From Desulfobacteraceae bacterium (lineage in GTDB: Bacteria > Desulfobacterota > Desulfobacteria > Desulfobacterales > UBA5616), in assembly GCA_013791935.1 (NCBI GenBank), contig VMSV01000229.1, positions 1 through 48,905 of the forward strand: 48,905 nt of DNA, given 5' to 3'. The position numbers and the translations under genes are program-made. The notes under the pieces are model-generated. The model saw only the letters and a program-made list of their open reading frames with translations, searched no databases and had not been told where the DNA came from. Shown here in pieces: positions 26,355 through 34,370 of the stretch (the first letter of the stretch is position 1; each line of letters begins with the position of its first letter).

Positions 26355-28442
26355 TTGGAATTCAGAATGCAGTGGATGAATAAAAAGCGGCAAAGGAGTG
26401 TGGAAGAAATCTATAAGGCTGAGTCAGGCAATGTCAGAAGTTTCAATCGCATTGAAAATTTTCTGGTGTCCCTGGTGGCGGTCTCCTGGGCCCTTTACCA
26501 ACTGGCCCTTCCCAGCTTTCAAATTGTGGATTCAACCACACGGCGGTCCATTCATCTTGCTTTTGCCATGACCCTGGTTTTTCTTTTGTTGCCGTGTGTT
26601 AAAAGGCCCCTTAAGCAGCTTCGATTTTTATCCACCACCACCCATGTGCCGCTGATGGACTATTTTTTATCAGGAATAGGCACTTTCTCCGCGCTCTATC
26701 TGGCCATAAACTATGAAGCCCTTTCCATGCGGGCCGGGGTTCCGGTCTTTTCAGACCTTTTTTTCGGCGTGCTTCTGGTGGTCCTTTTGCTGGAGGCCAC
26801 CAGAAGAATGGTGGGACCCGCACTATCGTTCATTGCCATTTTATTTTCCGCCTATGCGTTTTTGGGCCCTCACATGCCGAGTCTGCTGGCCTTTAAAGGG
26901 GTTTCCCTTTCGAAATATTTGAGCAATATCACCCTGTCCACAGAAGGGATCTACGGCATTCCTCTGGGGGTTTCTTCTTCCATTGTTTACTTGTTTGTTC
27001 TTTTAGGCGCCATCATGGACCGGGCCGGTGCCGGCCTGTTTTTTACCAATATCGCCATTTCCCTGCTGGGCCGGTATAAAGGGGGGGTGGCCAAGGCCGC
27101 CATTGTGGCCAGCGGTGCCACGGGCATTGTTTCCGGGTCCAGTATCGCCAATATCGTCACCACAGGACCGTTTACCATCCCCTTGATGAAAAAAGTCGGT
27201 TATCCCGCCGAAAAGGCCGCTGCCATCGAGGTGGCCGCCAGTACGGACGGGCAGCTCATGCCGCCCATCATGGGTGCGGCGGCTTTTATTATCGCGGAAT
27301 ATGTCAATGTCCCATACATTGAAGTCGTTAAAGCCGCCATCATTCCGGCATTGGTTTCGTATTTCGGATTGTTGTGCATCAGCCACCTGGAAGCCTCCAA
27401 GTTGGGAATCAAAGGTTTGCCACCTGAAGACCTTCCGGATTTTTTCCAAACCTTTAAAAAAGGGATTCACTATATCCTGCCTCTGGGGGTCTTGCTCTGG
27501 GAGTTGATGGTTTTCCGGCATTCTCCGGAGCTGGCGGCCTTTCGGGCAATCATGGTGCTGTTTGGCGTGATTTTCTATCAGGAAATCCGGTTGGCCTTTC
27601 TGGAAAAAAGATCCTGGGGGTCCGGGGTGAAAAAGAGCATCGGTATTGTTGTGGCCGGCCTTATCCAGGGTTCCAAAAACATGGTTGCCGTGGCACTGGC
27701 CTGTGCGGCTGCGGGGATTATTGTGGGAGTGGTCAACATGGGGATCGGCGGGATGATCTCCGGCGTGGTGGAAAGTTTGGCTGGTGGTAATATCTTTCTT
27801 TTGCTCTTCATCACAGCCGTGGCCTGCTTGATCATAGGGATGGGACTTCCCACCACCGCAACTTATATCGTCATGGCCACCCTTACCGCGCCCATTATCG
27901 TTAAAGTGGGCGGGAGTTACGGTTTTGTCGTTCCCATTATGGCCGCCCATCTTTTTTGTTTTTATTTCGGGATTCTGGCCGACGACACGCCGCCTGTGGG
28001 GCTGGCGGCCTACACCGCCGCAGCCATTGCCGAATCCGATCCCATCGCCACGGGCATTCAGGGATTTTTATATGACATCCGCACATCCTGCATCGCTTTT
28101 ATGTTCATCTTCAATCCGGACTTGATTTTATTTAATATCACCTCATGGTCCCAAGGGTTATTAATTTTTGTTATGGCCCTTGCAGGCATGGCGGCTTTTT
28201 CGAATTTTGCCCAGGGATGGTGCCTGACCAAAAACAAGTGGTATGAGCTGCCTCTTTTTCTGGGAGCCTGGTTTGTTTTGTTCAACCCCGGCGCCACAGC
28301 CTCATTTTTCCATGTGGAAGAGCCGTACAAATATTACTTTTATCTCTTGGGCCTGACTTTATACGGTGGCGTGACTTGGATCCAGCGGTTCCGCCTGTCC
28401 TCCGAATTCTCTTTCATTGACAATTCGGAACAAATCGAATAG
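26355..28442 (+). CDS. TRAP transporter fused permease (DctQM type)
   Basis: A 695-residue inner-membrane protein fusing the small four-helix and large twelve-helix TRAP subunits, the form that partners TAXI binding proteins. The DctM-like part contains KGGVAKAAIVASGATGIVSG and SSIANIVTTGPFTIPLMKKV, ASTDGQLMPPIMGAAAFIIA, and in the second half MGLPTTATYIVMATLTAPII and GILADDTPPVGLAAYTAAAI. These are standard for sodium-driven TRAP permeases. The start is uncertain between TTG at 26355 with AGGA upstream and ATGs at 26367 or 26376. It forms an operon with the binding protein. Confidence 0.92.
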   Translation: MEFRMQWMNKKRQRSVEEIYKAESGNVRSFNRIENFLVSLVAVSWALYQLALPSFQIVDSTTRRSIHLAFAMTLVFLLLPCVKRPLKQLRFLSTTTHVPLMDYFLSGIGTFSALYLAINYEALSMRAGVPVFSDLFFGVLLVVLLLEATRRMVGPALSFIAILFSAYAFLGPHMPSLLAFKGVSLSKYLSNITLSTEGIYGIPLGVSSSIVYLFVLLGAIMDRAGAGLFFTNIAISLLGRYKGGVAKAAIVASGATGIVSGSSIANIVTTGPFTIPLMKKVGYPAEKAAAIEVAASTDGQLMPPIMGAAAFIIAEYVNVPYIEVVKAAIIPALVSYFGLLCISHLEASKLGIKGLPPEDLPDFFQTFKKGIHYILPLGVLLWELMVFRHSPELAAFRAIMVLFGVIFYQEIRLAFLEKRSWGSGVKKSIGIVVAGLIQGSKNMVAVALACAAAGIIVGVVNMGIGGMISGVVESLAGGNIFLLLFITAVACLIIGMGLPTTATYIVMATLTAPIIVKVGGSYGFVVPIMAAHLFCFYFGILADDTPPVGLAAYTAAAIAESDPIATGIQGFLYDIRTSCIAFMFIFNPDLILFNITSWSQGLLIFVMALAGMAAFSNFAQGWCLTKNKWYELPLFLGAWFVLFNPGATASFFHVEEPYKYYFYLLGLTLYGGVTWIQRFRLSSEFSFIDNSEQIE

Positions 28443-28573
28443 AAATTGGCTATCCATAAAAGCGAATCCATTTCTTTTTACTATACCCACCCCACATCTT
28501 ATCCGGTTCGCTTTTTAGGTACCCACCCCGGGGGGAAACGAAAATCACACCCTTAACCTCAAAGGAGGCAATT

Positions 28574-28792
28574 ATGGACACAACCGACCTGAAAAAAATC
28601 CTGGCCGGTTTTTGTATTGCCGGTCTGATTGCCGGGTCCACGTTTGCTCTCAGCAGCTGCTCGGGCTGCGGCGCCTGAAGTGGTGAAAAAACCGGAGCAG
28701 GTAGCTCCACAAGTGGCTGAAGTGGAAACACTTCCGGTGCCGGCGGCACCGATGAGCAGAACAAAAAACCCGGAAAGAGCGGCTGAGGCTGA
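28574..28792 (+). CDS. sbtA: SbtA-like selenocysteine RiPP precursor with in-frame UGA codons
   Basis: The ATG at 28574, with AAAGGAGG 6 nt upstream, opens a peptide with a leader (MDTTDLKKILAGFCIAGLIA) leading into SSCSGCGA. The next codon is TGA (28676). Read as selenocysteine, the frame continues SGEKTGAGSSTSG, TGA (28718), SGNTSGAGGTDEQNKKPGKS then G, TGA (28784), G, and ends at TGA TAA (28790-28795). The result is about 72 residues with three Sec, each after Gly or Ala, in a Gly/Ser-rich core. Each UGA is followed at equal distance by a SECIS-like hairpin, and an SbtM-type radical SAM gene comes next. Known SbtA precursors are small Cys/Sec peptides beside such enzymes. If UGA were a stop, only 34 residues would be made. 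Confidence 0.8.
28694..28708 (+). promoter_or_regulatory. bSECIS-like hairpin 1 (for UGA at 28676)
   Basis: GGAGC and GCTCC form a 5-bp stem around loop AGGTA. The first loop base is 21 nt after the last base of the UGA. The loop's AGGU recalls the SelB-binding apical loop of E. coli fdhF. The hairpin lies inside the coding sequence, as bacterial SECIS elements do. Confidence 0.65.
28735..28751 (+). promoter_or_regulatory. bSECIS-like hairpin 2 (for UGA at 28718)
   Basis: CGGTGCC and GGCACCG form a 7-bp stem (28735-28741 with 28745-28751) around GGC, or a 6-bp stem around CGGCG. In the second form the loop starts 21 nt after the UGA, matching hairpin 1. Sequence differs from hairpin 1 while structure and spacing are kept. 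Confidence 0.65.
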
Positions 28793-28797
28793 TAAAA

Positions 28798-28820
28798 TTG
28801 GCCTGCAGTCTGCAGGCTAA
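28798..28820 (+). promoter_or_regulatory. bSECIS-like hairpin 3 (for UGA at 28784)
   Basis: TTGGCCTGC and GCAGGCTAA pair over 9 bp with one G-U around loop AGTCT. The loop begins 21 nt after the UGA at 28784-28786. It falls beyond the final stop codon and before the maturase start. There is no T run, so it is not a typical terminator. Confidence 0.6.
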
Positions 28821-28853
28821 CCCGCATTAGCCATTCAAGCCGTATGTAAATTT

Positions 28854-30455
28854 ATGGTCCAAATTTCTCACGGTAACCGTTTTCAAACCATTTTCTCCCT
28901 TTGCCGTCGTACCCTTGGTGACGAAACCTGGGGAAGGGTACTGGCGGCATTGGATGAAAAGACAGAACCCCAAGACTTGCCGCATCTCTTGGATGGTCTT
29001 CGGGACACGCTTCATCTTCCGCTTTACATCACTGACTTGGCCAGGATTGAGGTGGCTTGGCACAGGGCAAGGGGAAAAAGACCCGGTTTGGACCAAAATG
29101 TCCGGGAGATCCTTGTCAACCCCTCTCTCACATTAATCCCCGTATCCTGGAAAAATCTGTTTTCTTTGGATCATGACCGCCTCCAACCCGGCAAAGGGCT
29201 TCCCGAGCCGGCTCAAACCCATGTGATGGTATGGAACCATCCCGAATCCTGGAAACCTGACATTCGCGAAGCCCGAAACGTCGATCTTTTGGCCATCAAA
29301 ATGATCCTCGAAGGGATTGATCCCCGGCAAGCCGCAGAGATGGGAAGTGCGAGGGTCGGGGATATTCATTCAGCCATTCATCGGGCAATTGACCAAGACA
29401 TTCTCATATCCCCGCCTTCCAACATTTCGCGAAAGCAGATACCGGAGAACAACCTGCCTCCGGGCATGGCGTCTTTTTTTTCTTCAGACACTTTTACTCT
29501 CCAGTGGCATATCACCCAGGCCTGCGATCTTCACTGCCGACACTGCTATGATCGCAGTGACAGGCCGGACATGAGCTTATCTCATGCCCTTGGCATCCTG
29601 AACGAATTCTATGAATTCTGCGGACAGATGCATGTCCGGGGCCAGGTGACATTTACCGGCGGGAACCCCATGCTCTACCCTGATTTTTTAAATCTTTATC
29701 AATCTGCCTTTGACATGGGTTTTGGCTTGGCCATACTCGGGAATCCAACCCCTCGGGACGAGATGGAAAGCCTTTTTAAAATTGCCAAGCCCCTCTATTT
29801 TCAAATCAGCCTGGAAGGGTTGGAGGAATACAATGATTTCATGAGGGGCAACGGGCATTTTAAAAGATCAATGGATTTTCTGGACCTGCTCGGCGAATGG
29901 AATGTTTTTTCCATGGTTATGCTGACCCTGGGCCGAAACAACCTCGATCAGGTTCTCCCCTTAGGCCACGTGTTGAGGGACCGGACGGATTATTTTACCT
30001 TCAACAGACTTTCCACCGTGGGAGAAGGGGCGAAACTCCTGCTTCCCTCAAAAGAGGATTATGAGACTTTTTTAAGGAACTATGAAGAAGCCTTGGAAAA
30101 GAATCCTGAATTGGGAATCAAAGACAATCTGTTGAATATCCTTCGAGAAGAAAAACAAAAAAAACCGTTTGGCGGTTGCACCGGATACGGCTGCGGTGCG
30201 GCTTTTAATTTTGTTGCCCTTCTTCCGGACGGGGAAGTTCATGCTTGCAGAAAATTCCCCTCGCCCATGGGCAATATTTTCAAAACACCCCTGATGGAAA
30301 TCTATCAATCGGATCTTGCCCAACAGTACCGAAACGGCCCGGAAGACTGCAAAGAATGCCGATTATCCTTGGTTTGCAGGGGTTGCCTGGCCAATACATA
30401 CAGCCACGGATTGAATATCTTTAAAGACAAGGATCCTTTTTGCTTTGTCTCCTGA
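28854..30455 (+). CDS. sbtM: Radical SAM/SPASM maturase of the SbtM (selenobiotic) type
   Basis: A 533-residue radical SAM enzyme predicted to modify the adjacent Sec-containing precursor. Residues 1-210 are a helical N-terminal region specific to this kind of protein. The SAM-cluster motif ACDLHCRHCYDRS gives C224, C228 and C231, followed by VTFTGGNPMLYPDFL. The C-terminal SPASM region has C442, C447, C465, C499, C502, C508, C511 and C530 (GGCTGYGCGAA, HACRKFPSPMGN, CKECRLSLVCRGC), enough for two auxiliary Fe-S clusters. Related enzymes are annotated for thio(seleno)oxazole-type modification; the product is unproven here. The ATG has no clear ribosome site and lies about 60 nt after the precursor, so translational coupling is likely. 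Confidence 0.82.
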   Translation: MVQISHGNRFQTIFSLCRRTLGDETWGRVLAALDEKTEPQDLPHLLDGLRDTLHLPLYITDLARIEVAWHRARGKRPGLDQNVREILVNPSLTLIPVSWKNLFSLDHDRLQPGKGLPEPAQTHVMVWNHPESWKPDIREARNVDLLAIKMILEGIDPRQAAEMGSARVGDIHSAIHRAIDQDILISPPSNISRKQIPENNLPPGMASFFSSDTFTLQWHITQACDLHCRHCYDRSDRPDMSLSHALGILNEFYEFCGQMHVRGQVTFTGGNPMLYPDFLNLYQSAFDMGFGLAILGNPTPRDEMESLFKIAKPLYFQISLEGLEEYNDFMRGNGHFKRSMDFLDLLGEWNVFSMVMLTLGRNNLDQVLPLGHVLRDRTDYFTFNRLSTVGEGAKLLLPSKEDYETFLRNYEEALEKNPELGIKDNLLNILREEKQKKPFGGCTGYGCGAAFNFVALLPDGEVHACRKFPSPMGNIFKTPLMEIYQSDLAQQYRNGPEDCKECRLSLVCRGCLANTYSHGLNIFKDKDPFCFVS

Positions 30456-30535
30456 AGCTGATCCTGTTTTCGTTATTTCACGATCTTCAGGCGGGGATCC
30501 AGGGCCGTAATCCTTGGGCCGTTTCCTTTCGGGTT

Positions 30536-33500
30536 TTAAAATTCGACCCATTCCGCACGCGAAAGAGCATGGGTAGCAATTCTGCGCCAGTTCTCCGGGT
30601 CCCTGGCCTCGGCCAGAACGGTTGTAAGGTGCAGGGGCGGGAGCAGACCCAATCGTCCCAGGCCGTTGATGCAAGCCGGGCAATTGGTAACCAAACGGCT
30701 CTCGGGGGATTCGTTTGAACAAAGTGCCAAGGCTTCGCGCTTGCGGTCCAGCATGGCCGCGGCGATATCCGGGCGGCTTAAGGCCAGGGTTCCGGCCTCC
30801 CCGCAGCAATGGGGGACGGTGATAACCCCGGAAGCCAGTTCGCCGAGAAGTACTTCCCCCCGACCGTCCATGGAATCGTGGCAGGGCTGATGATAAATCA
30901 GGGGCTTCGAAAGCTGTGTGTCATATCCCCGGGAGAGGACAAATTCCACAGCATCCAGAACCGGTGCGTTAAAAATCCGGGTGATATCCATGAGCATCAG
31001 GGATTCCCGGCAGGTACCGCAGGTGACAAGGCAGCCGTCAAATGTCATGGGACCCAGCATGGACCGAATCTGGTTGAGAATGATGGTATTGTTGAGCTCC
31101 TGCCGGTTGCAAAGATCGGCCTTGGCATTGGCCCGGGCCGGAAATCCGCAGCAGAGATAGGGGGGCGGAAGGACGACTCGAATACCCGCATCCAGGAGCA
31201 GATAAAGGGCCGATAGGGCGATATCGCTGTGAAGCCTTTCGGAGCCGCACCCCGGAAAGTAGAAAACCGTAGCCCCAACATCTCCCTCGGGCGAAACCAC
31301 CAGGGCGTGGTGGTTATCTCGGGGTCCGGGAAAGAGCGCGGTCAGCGCCCTGGAAGCAATGGGGGGCGCCGGGGCATAGAATGGCGCGAGAACGGGAACT
31401 CGCCGTGAGACCTTTCCCAAGAGGCGGGATCCGGTGCGCTGGATCGCACCGCCCCATTGCAGGATGGTTTTACGAACCATGGTATTGACCGGGCGTGACC
31501 GGTTGGCAAGATAGGAAAGAATCAGGCGCGTGGGAAGGGCGGTGGTCCGTGCTCCTCTTTCGGCTAATACTTCCCGTTCAAGAATCGACACCTCGGCCGT
31601 ATCAATATTGACCGGACAGGGCGTTTGGCATTTGTGGCAGAGGGTGCAGTGATCTGCGATCTCAGACAGCCAGCGAAGGGGTTTCAATCCCATCCCGTGG
31701 GAGCGCTGTGCATGGTAAAGCAAGGCCTCAATGATTCCCGTGAGAGCCAGGTTCTTGTTCCGGGGGTGGTAAAACAGATTGCCGTTGGGATAGAACACAC
31801 AGCAGGTGGTTTTGCATCGCCCGCACCGTACGCACCGGGATATTTTTTCCGCCAGGTTTTCCAGGTTTCCGTAGCGCAGGATTCGAGCCTCCAGCTCAAT
31901 GAGGTTGAAGGACGGGGTGAACACACGATCGGCCACACTCCGGTCGGTGAGTTTACCAGGATTGATGAGGTCTGATGGATCAGCCAACTGCTGGTAAGCT
32001 TTGAATTCCGCAAGAATCTCCTCATCCAGGTGCTTGATTTTGGTAAATCCGATTCCGTGCTCCCCGCTCACCACCCCGCCGAGCTCCACGGTTTTTTCCA
32101 TGATGATGTCGGCGACTTCCGCAGCCCGGAGCATCATCTCCCGATCATTGGAGAACACCGGAATATTCACATGCACATTCCCGTCTCCGGCATGCATGTG
32201 GGTAGCCACCACAATACGGCGGGACCGGATTTCATCCAAATCCCGCTGGATTTCCTCCTTTACCTTGCTGAACCCCCGGAGAAGTTCCGCCAGAACATCC
32301 TGCATCCGTCGCAAATGGGTTTCGGCCCTCAGATGGGTGCGGCCGGAAAGCTTGATCTGCTCCAGGGTGTCCTTGAGCAGTTGCCGGGCCCGGGGTCGTT
32401 TGGCGGAAAGCCATTCCGGATCTTCAATGGGCACGGCCTTTTCCAAATACGTGAGCAACTGCCAGATGACCTCTTCCTGATTGCTTCGCTCCTCTTCCAC
32501 ATTGAGGGCATCCACAAAGGCCGCAAAATCCGAAAGGGCCCCAAGGGGGAGAACTATGTCCTCATTAAGCTTGAAGGCGTTGGTCCGGGCGGCAATGGCC
32601 CCCAGGCGTTTCCGATCCTTCCAGAACCGCTCGGCTTCCTGCTCGTTTCTGGCTACGGCCATGAAAGTATTGGGATAATCGGCCAGCAGGGACGAAAGCC
32701 GGGAGAGGCCCGCGTCCACCTGGTCCGGACGGTGTCCGACGATATCTATGAGAAGTACAGCCTTGGGACTTTCACTTTTCGGGGCCTTGGCCTTGTACTC
32801 AATGGCCCGGACATACTCTTCATCAAAATGTTCCAGGGCCATGAGGGCTTCTCGGCCTTTTTCGGCAAAGGCCATGGAGATACGCTCGATGATCTGAGCC
32901 GCTTCTTCCATGTCGTCCCCGAAAAATTCAAGGCATACCGTCCGCTGGCAGGGGTAGTTTCGGTGCAGCATGAACACCGCCGAGGTGATAATGCCGTCCG
33001 TCCCCTCCTTTTGCACACCGGGAAGTCCTTCCAAGGTCTTGTTGGTGATATCCTTCCCCAGGCCGGGTTTTCGAAGACGGCTTCCATGAATATGGATCTC
33101 CTTGATGGGTTCTCCCCCTGCCGTATCCCGAACCCCGAAGGATATGGTTTCCTCGGGGTCGATCCGCTGTCCGGTGGGATTCAATCGGCAGACATCCAAT
33201 AACCGGCCGCCGGGGACTGCGATTCGAAAGGAGAGTAGATTATCGATGGCTGTGCCCCAGAGAACGGCCCGCTTGCCTCCGGCGTTTTCCGCGATATTGC
33301 CTCCGATGGTGCAGGCCCAGGAAGAGGTGGGATCGGTTGCGAACACCAGCTTGGCCTCTTTGGCCGCCTCCATGGCCGCTTCCGTGATCACCCCGGCTTC
33401 CAGCGACAGGGTGTCAAGGATCACATCCTCGCCGTTGGTCTGCTTAAAAGAAGTCTTTCCAATAACTCCAATGCGATTGAGTTTTTCCGTATTGAGGATC

Positions 33501-34132
33501 ACGCATCGGGCAGCCACGGGAACTGCCCCTCCGGTGAGCCCGGTGCCTCCCCCCCGGGGAATGACCTTAAGCCCCAGAGAGGCAATGGCTGAAAGCAAAA
33601 GGGGCACCTGGGCCTCTTCATCCGGATACACAACGGCCACGGGCAGATGCAGGCGCCAGTCCGTGGCATCCGTGGCATGGGCTGCCAGGGTGAAGGGGTC
33701 GAAAAGGATATTCCTGACGCCCACAACAGCCCCCAGATCCTGGCGAATTCGTTCTCTCAGCCGGAGAAGCCCATCCAATTCAACCCTTAAGGCATCCAAT
33801 TGCCTGCGGCACGGGCCAAGCACCAGGGCCAGATCGGGATTTTCCCGGGCAGGGCCGCCGATGAGGGCAAGATCCTTTTCCATCCCTTGAAGAAACTCCC
33901 TGCGCCATGTCCGGTTCTCAACCAGTTCCTGGTAGAGGTAAGGGTTTCTCCTGTGGATAAAAAGATCACCGACAAACCGCATGAGCAGACGCCAGGCAGG
34001 CCCGGTGCGGCGTCTTAAATCCAGGCGTTCCAGGGATTCCACGGCCTCCCCCCCCAGGAGAAAGGTCAAGATGCGCCGGTCATCCGCCGACGTGTAATTA
34101 TAGGGAATCTCCCGTTCAAGGCTTGTGCTCAT
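30536..34132 (-). CDS. DUF3683-type FAD-linked oxidoreductase with Fe-S and CCG domains
   Basis: A 1198-residue fusion. Order: a DUF3683-like N terminus (to about 130), a PCMH-type FAD-binding domain (VIPRGGGTGLTGGAVPVAAR, CTIGGNIAENAGGKRAVLWG), a glycolate/lactate oxidase C-terminal domain ending with HMHAGDGNVHVNIPVF and GVVSGEHGIGFTKIKHLDEE, a two-cluster ferredoxin domain (CVRCGRCKTTCC and CTLCHKCQTPCPV), and two CCG-type Fe-S/heterodisulfide-like repeats (YFPGCGSERL, CCGFPARA, YHQPCHD, HCCGEAGT). It thus joins GlcD- and GlcF-like parts. It probably oxidises a 2-hydroxy acid such as lactate and passes electrons to a membrane or soluble acceptor. 34133-34370 upstream shows nothing definite. 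Confidence 0.88.
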   Translation of the reverse strand: MSTSLEREIPYNYTSADDRRILTFLLGGEAVESLERLDLRRRTGPAWRLLMRFVGDLFIHRRNPYLYQELVENRTWRREFLQGMEKDLALIGGPARENPDLALVLGPCRRQLDALRVELDGLLRLRERIRQDLGAVVGVRNILFDPFTLAAHATDATDWRLHLPVAVVYPDEEAQVPLLLSAIASLGLKVIPRGGGTGLTGGAVPVAARCVILNTEKLNRIGVIGKTSFKQTNGEDVILDTLSLEAGVITEAAMEAAKEAKLVFATDPTSSWACTIGGNIAENAGGKRAVLWGTAIDNLLSFRIAVPGGRLLDVCRLNPTGQRIDPEETISFGVRDTAGGEPIKEIHIHGSRLRKPGLGKDITNKTLEGLPGVQKEGTDGIITSAVFMLHRNYPCQRTVCLEFFGDDMEEAAQIIERISMAFAEKGREALMALEHFDEEYVRAIEYKAKAPKSESPKAVLLIDIVGHRPDQVDAGLSRLSSLLADYPNTFMAVARNEQEAERFWKDRKRLGAIAARTNAFKLNEDIVLPLGALSDFAAFVDALNVEEERSNQEEVIWQLLTYLEKAVPIEDPEWLSAKRPRARQLLKDTLEQIKLSGRTHLRAETHLRRMQDVLAELLRGFSKVKEEIQRDLDEIRSRRIVVATHMHAGDGNVHVNIPVFSNDREMMLRAAEVADIIMEKTVELGGVVSGEHGIGFTKIKHLDEEILAEFKAYQQLADPSDLINPGKLTDRSVADRVFTPSFNLIELEARILRYGNLENLAEKISRCVRCGRCKTTCCVFYPNGNLFYHPRNKNLALTGIIEALLYHAQRSHGMGLKPLRWLSEIADHCTLCHKCQTPCPVNIDTAEVSILEREVLAERGARTTALPTRLILSYLANRSRPVNTMVRKTILQWGGAIQRTGSRLLGKVSRRVPVLAPFYAPAPPIASRALTALFPGPRDNHHALVVSPEGDVGATVFYFPGCGSERLHSDIALSALYLLLDAGIRVVLPPPYLCCGFPARANAKADLCNRQELNNTIILNQIRSMLGPMTFDGCLVTCGTCRESLMLMDITRIFNAPVLDAVEFVLSRGYDTQLSKPLIYHQPCHDSMDGRGEVLLGELASGVITVPHCCGEAGTLALSRPDIAAAMLDRKREALALCSNESPESRLVTNCPACINGLGRLGLLPPLHLTTVLAEARDPENWRRIATHALSRAEWVEF

Positions 34133-34370
34133 GGTTTCCTGCTGAAAGTTTCATGTTCCCATCAATCCCCCCGGCAGATTATCCAGGGTCTGAATGCCTA
34201 TATGCTAGATTTGTTAGGTTTTTGTCAACGGGTCTTCCATTTTTCGCCCCTTTCGTGATTTTCAGGGAATCCGATCCATGAGAAGGCGTCCATATTTCAT
34301 TTCAAAAGGATCACAAGCCCGATCGGGCGGGGGCAATGAGTGTTGTCTTTCACAAGAGGTTGGGCTGGCA

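Noticed and set aside
28790..28792. Fourth TGA as a selenocysteine codon
   Set aside because: It is directly followed by TAA and is out of register with the hairpin, so a tandem stop is the simpler reading.
28629..28820. 63-residue plus-strand frame in another phase over the Sec precursor
   Set aside because: It lacks a ribosome site and is out of phase with AAAGGAGG-ATG at 28574; Gly/Ser-rich coding DNA read out of phase gives its Pro/Ala composition.
28801..28820. Hairpin after the precursor as a terminator
   Set aside because: No T run follows, and its loop is in the same 21-nt register with a UGA as the two hairpins inside the coding region.
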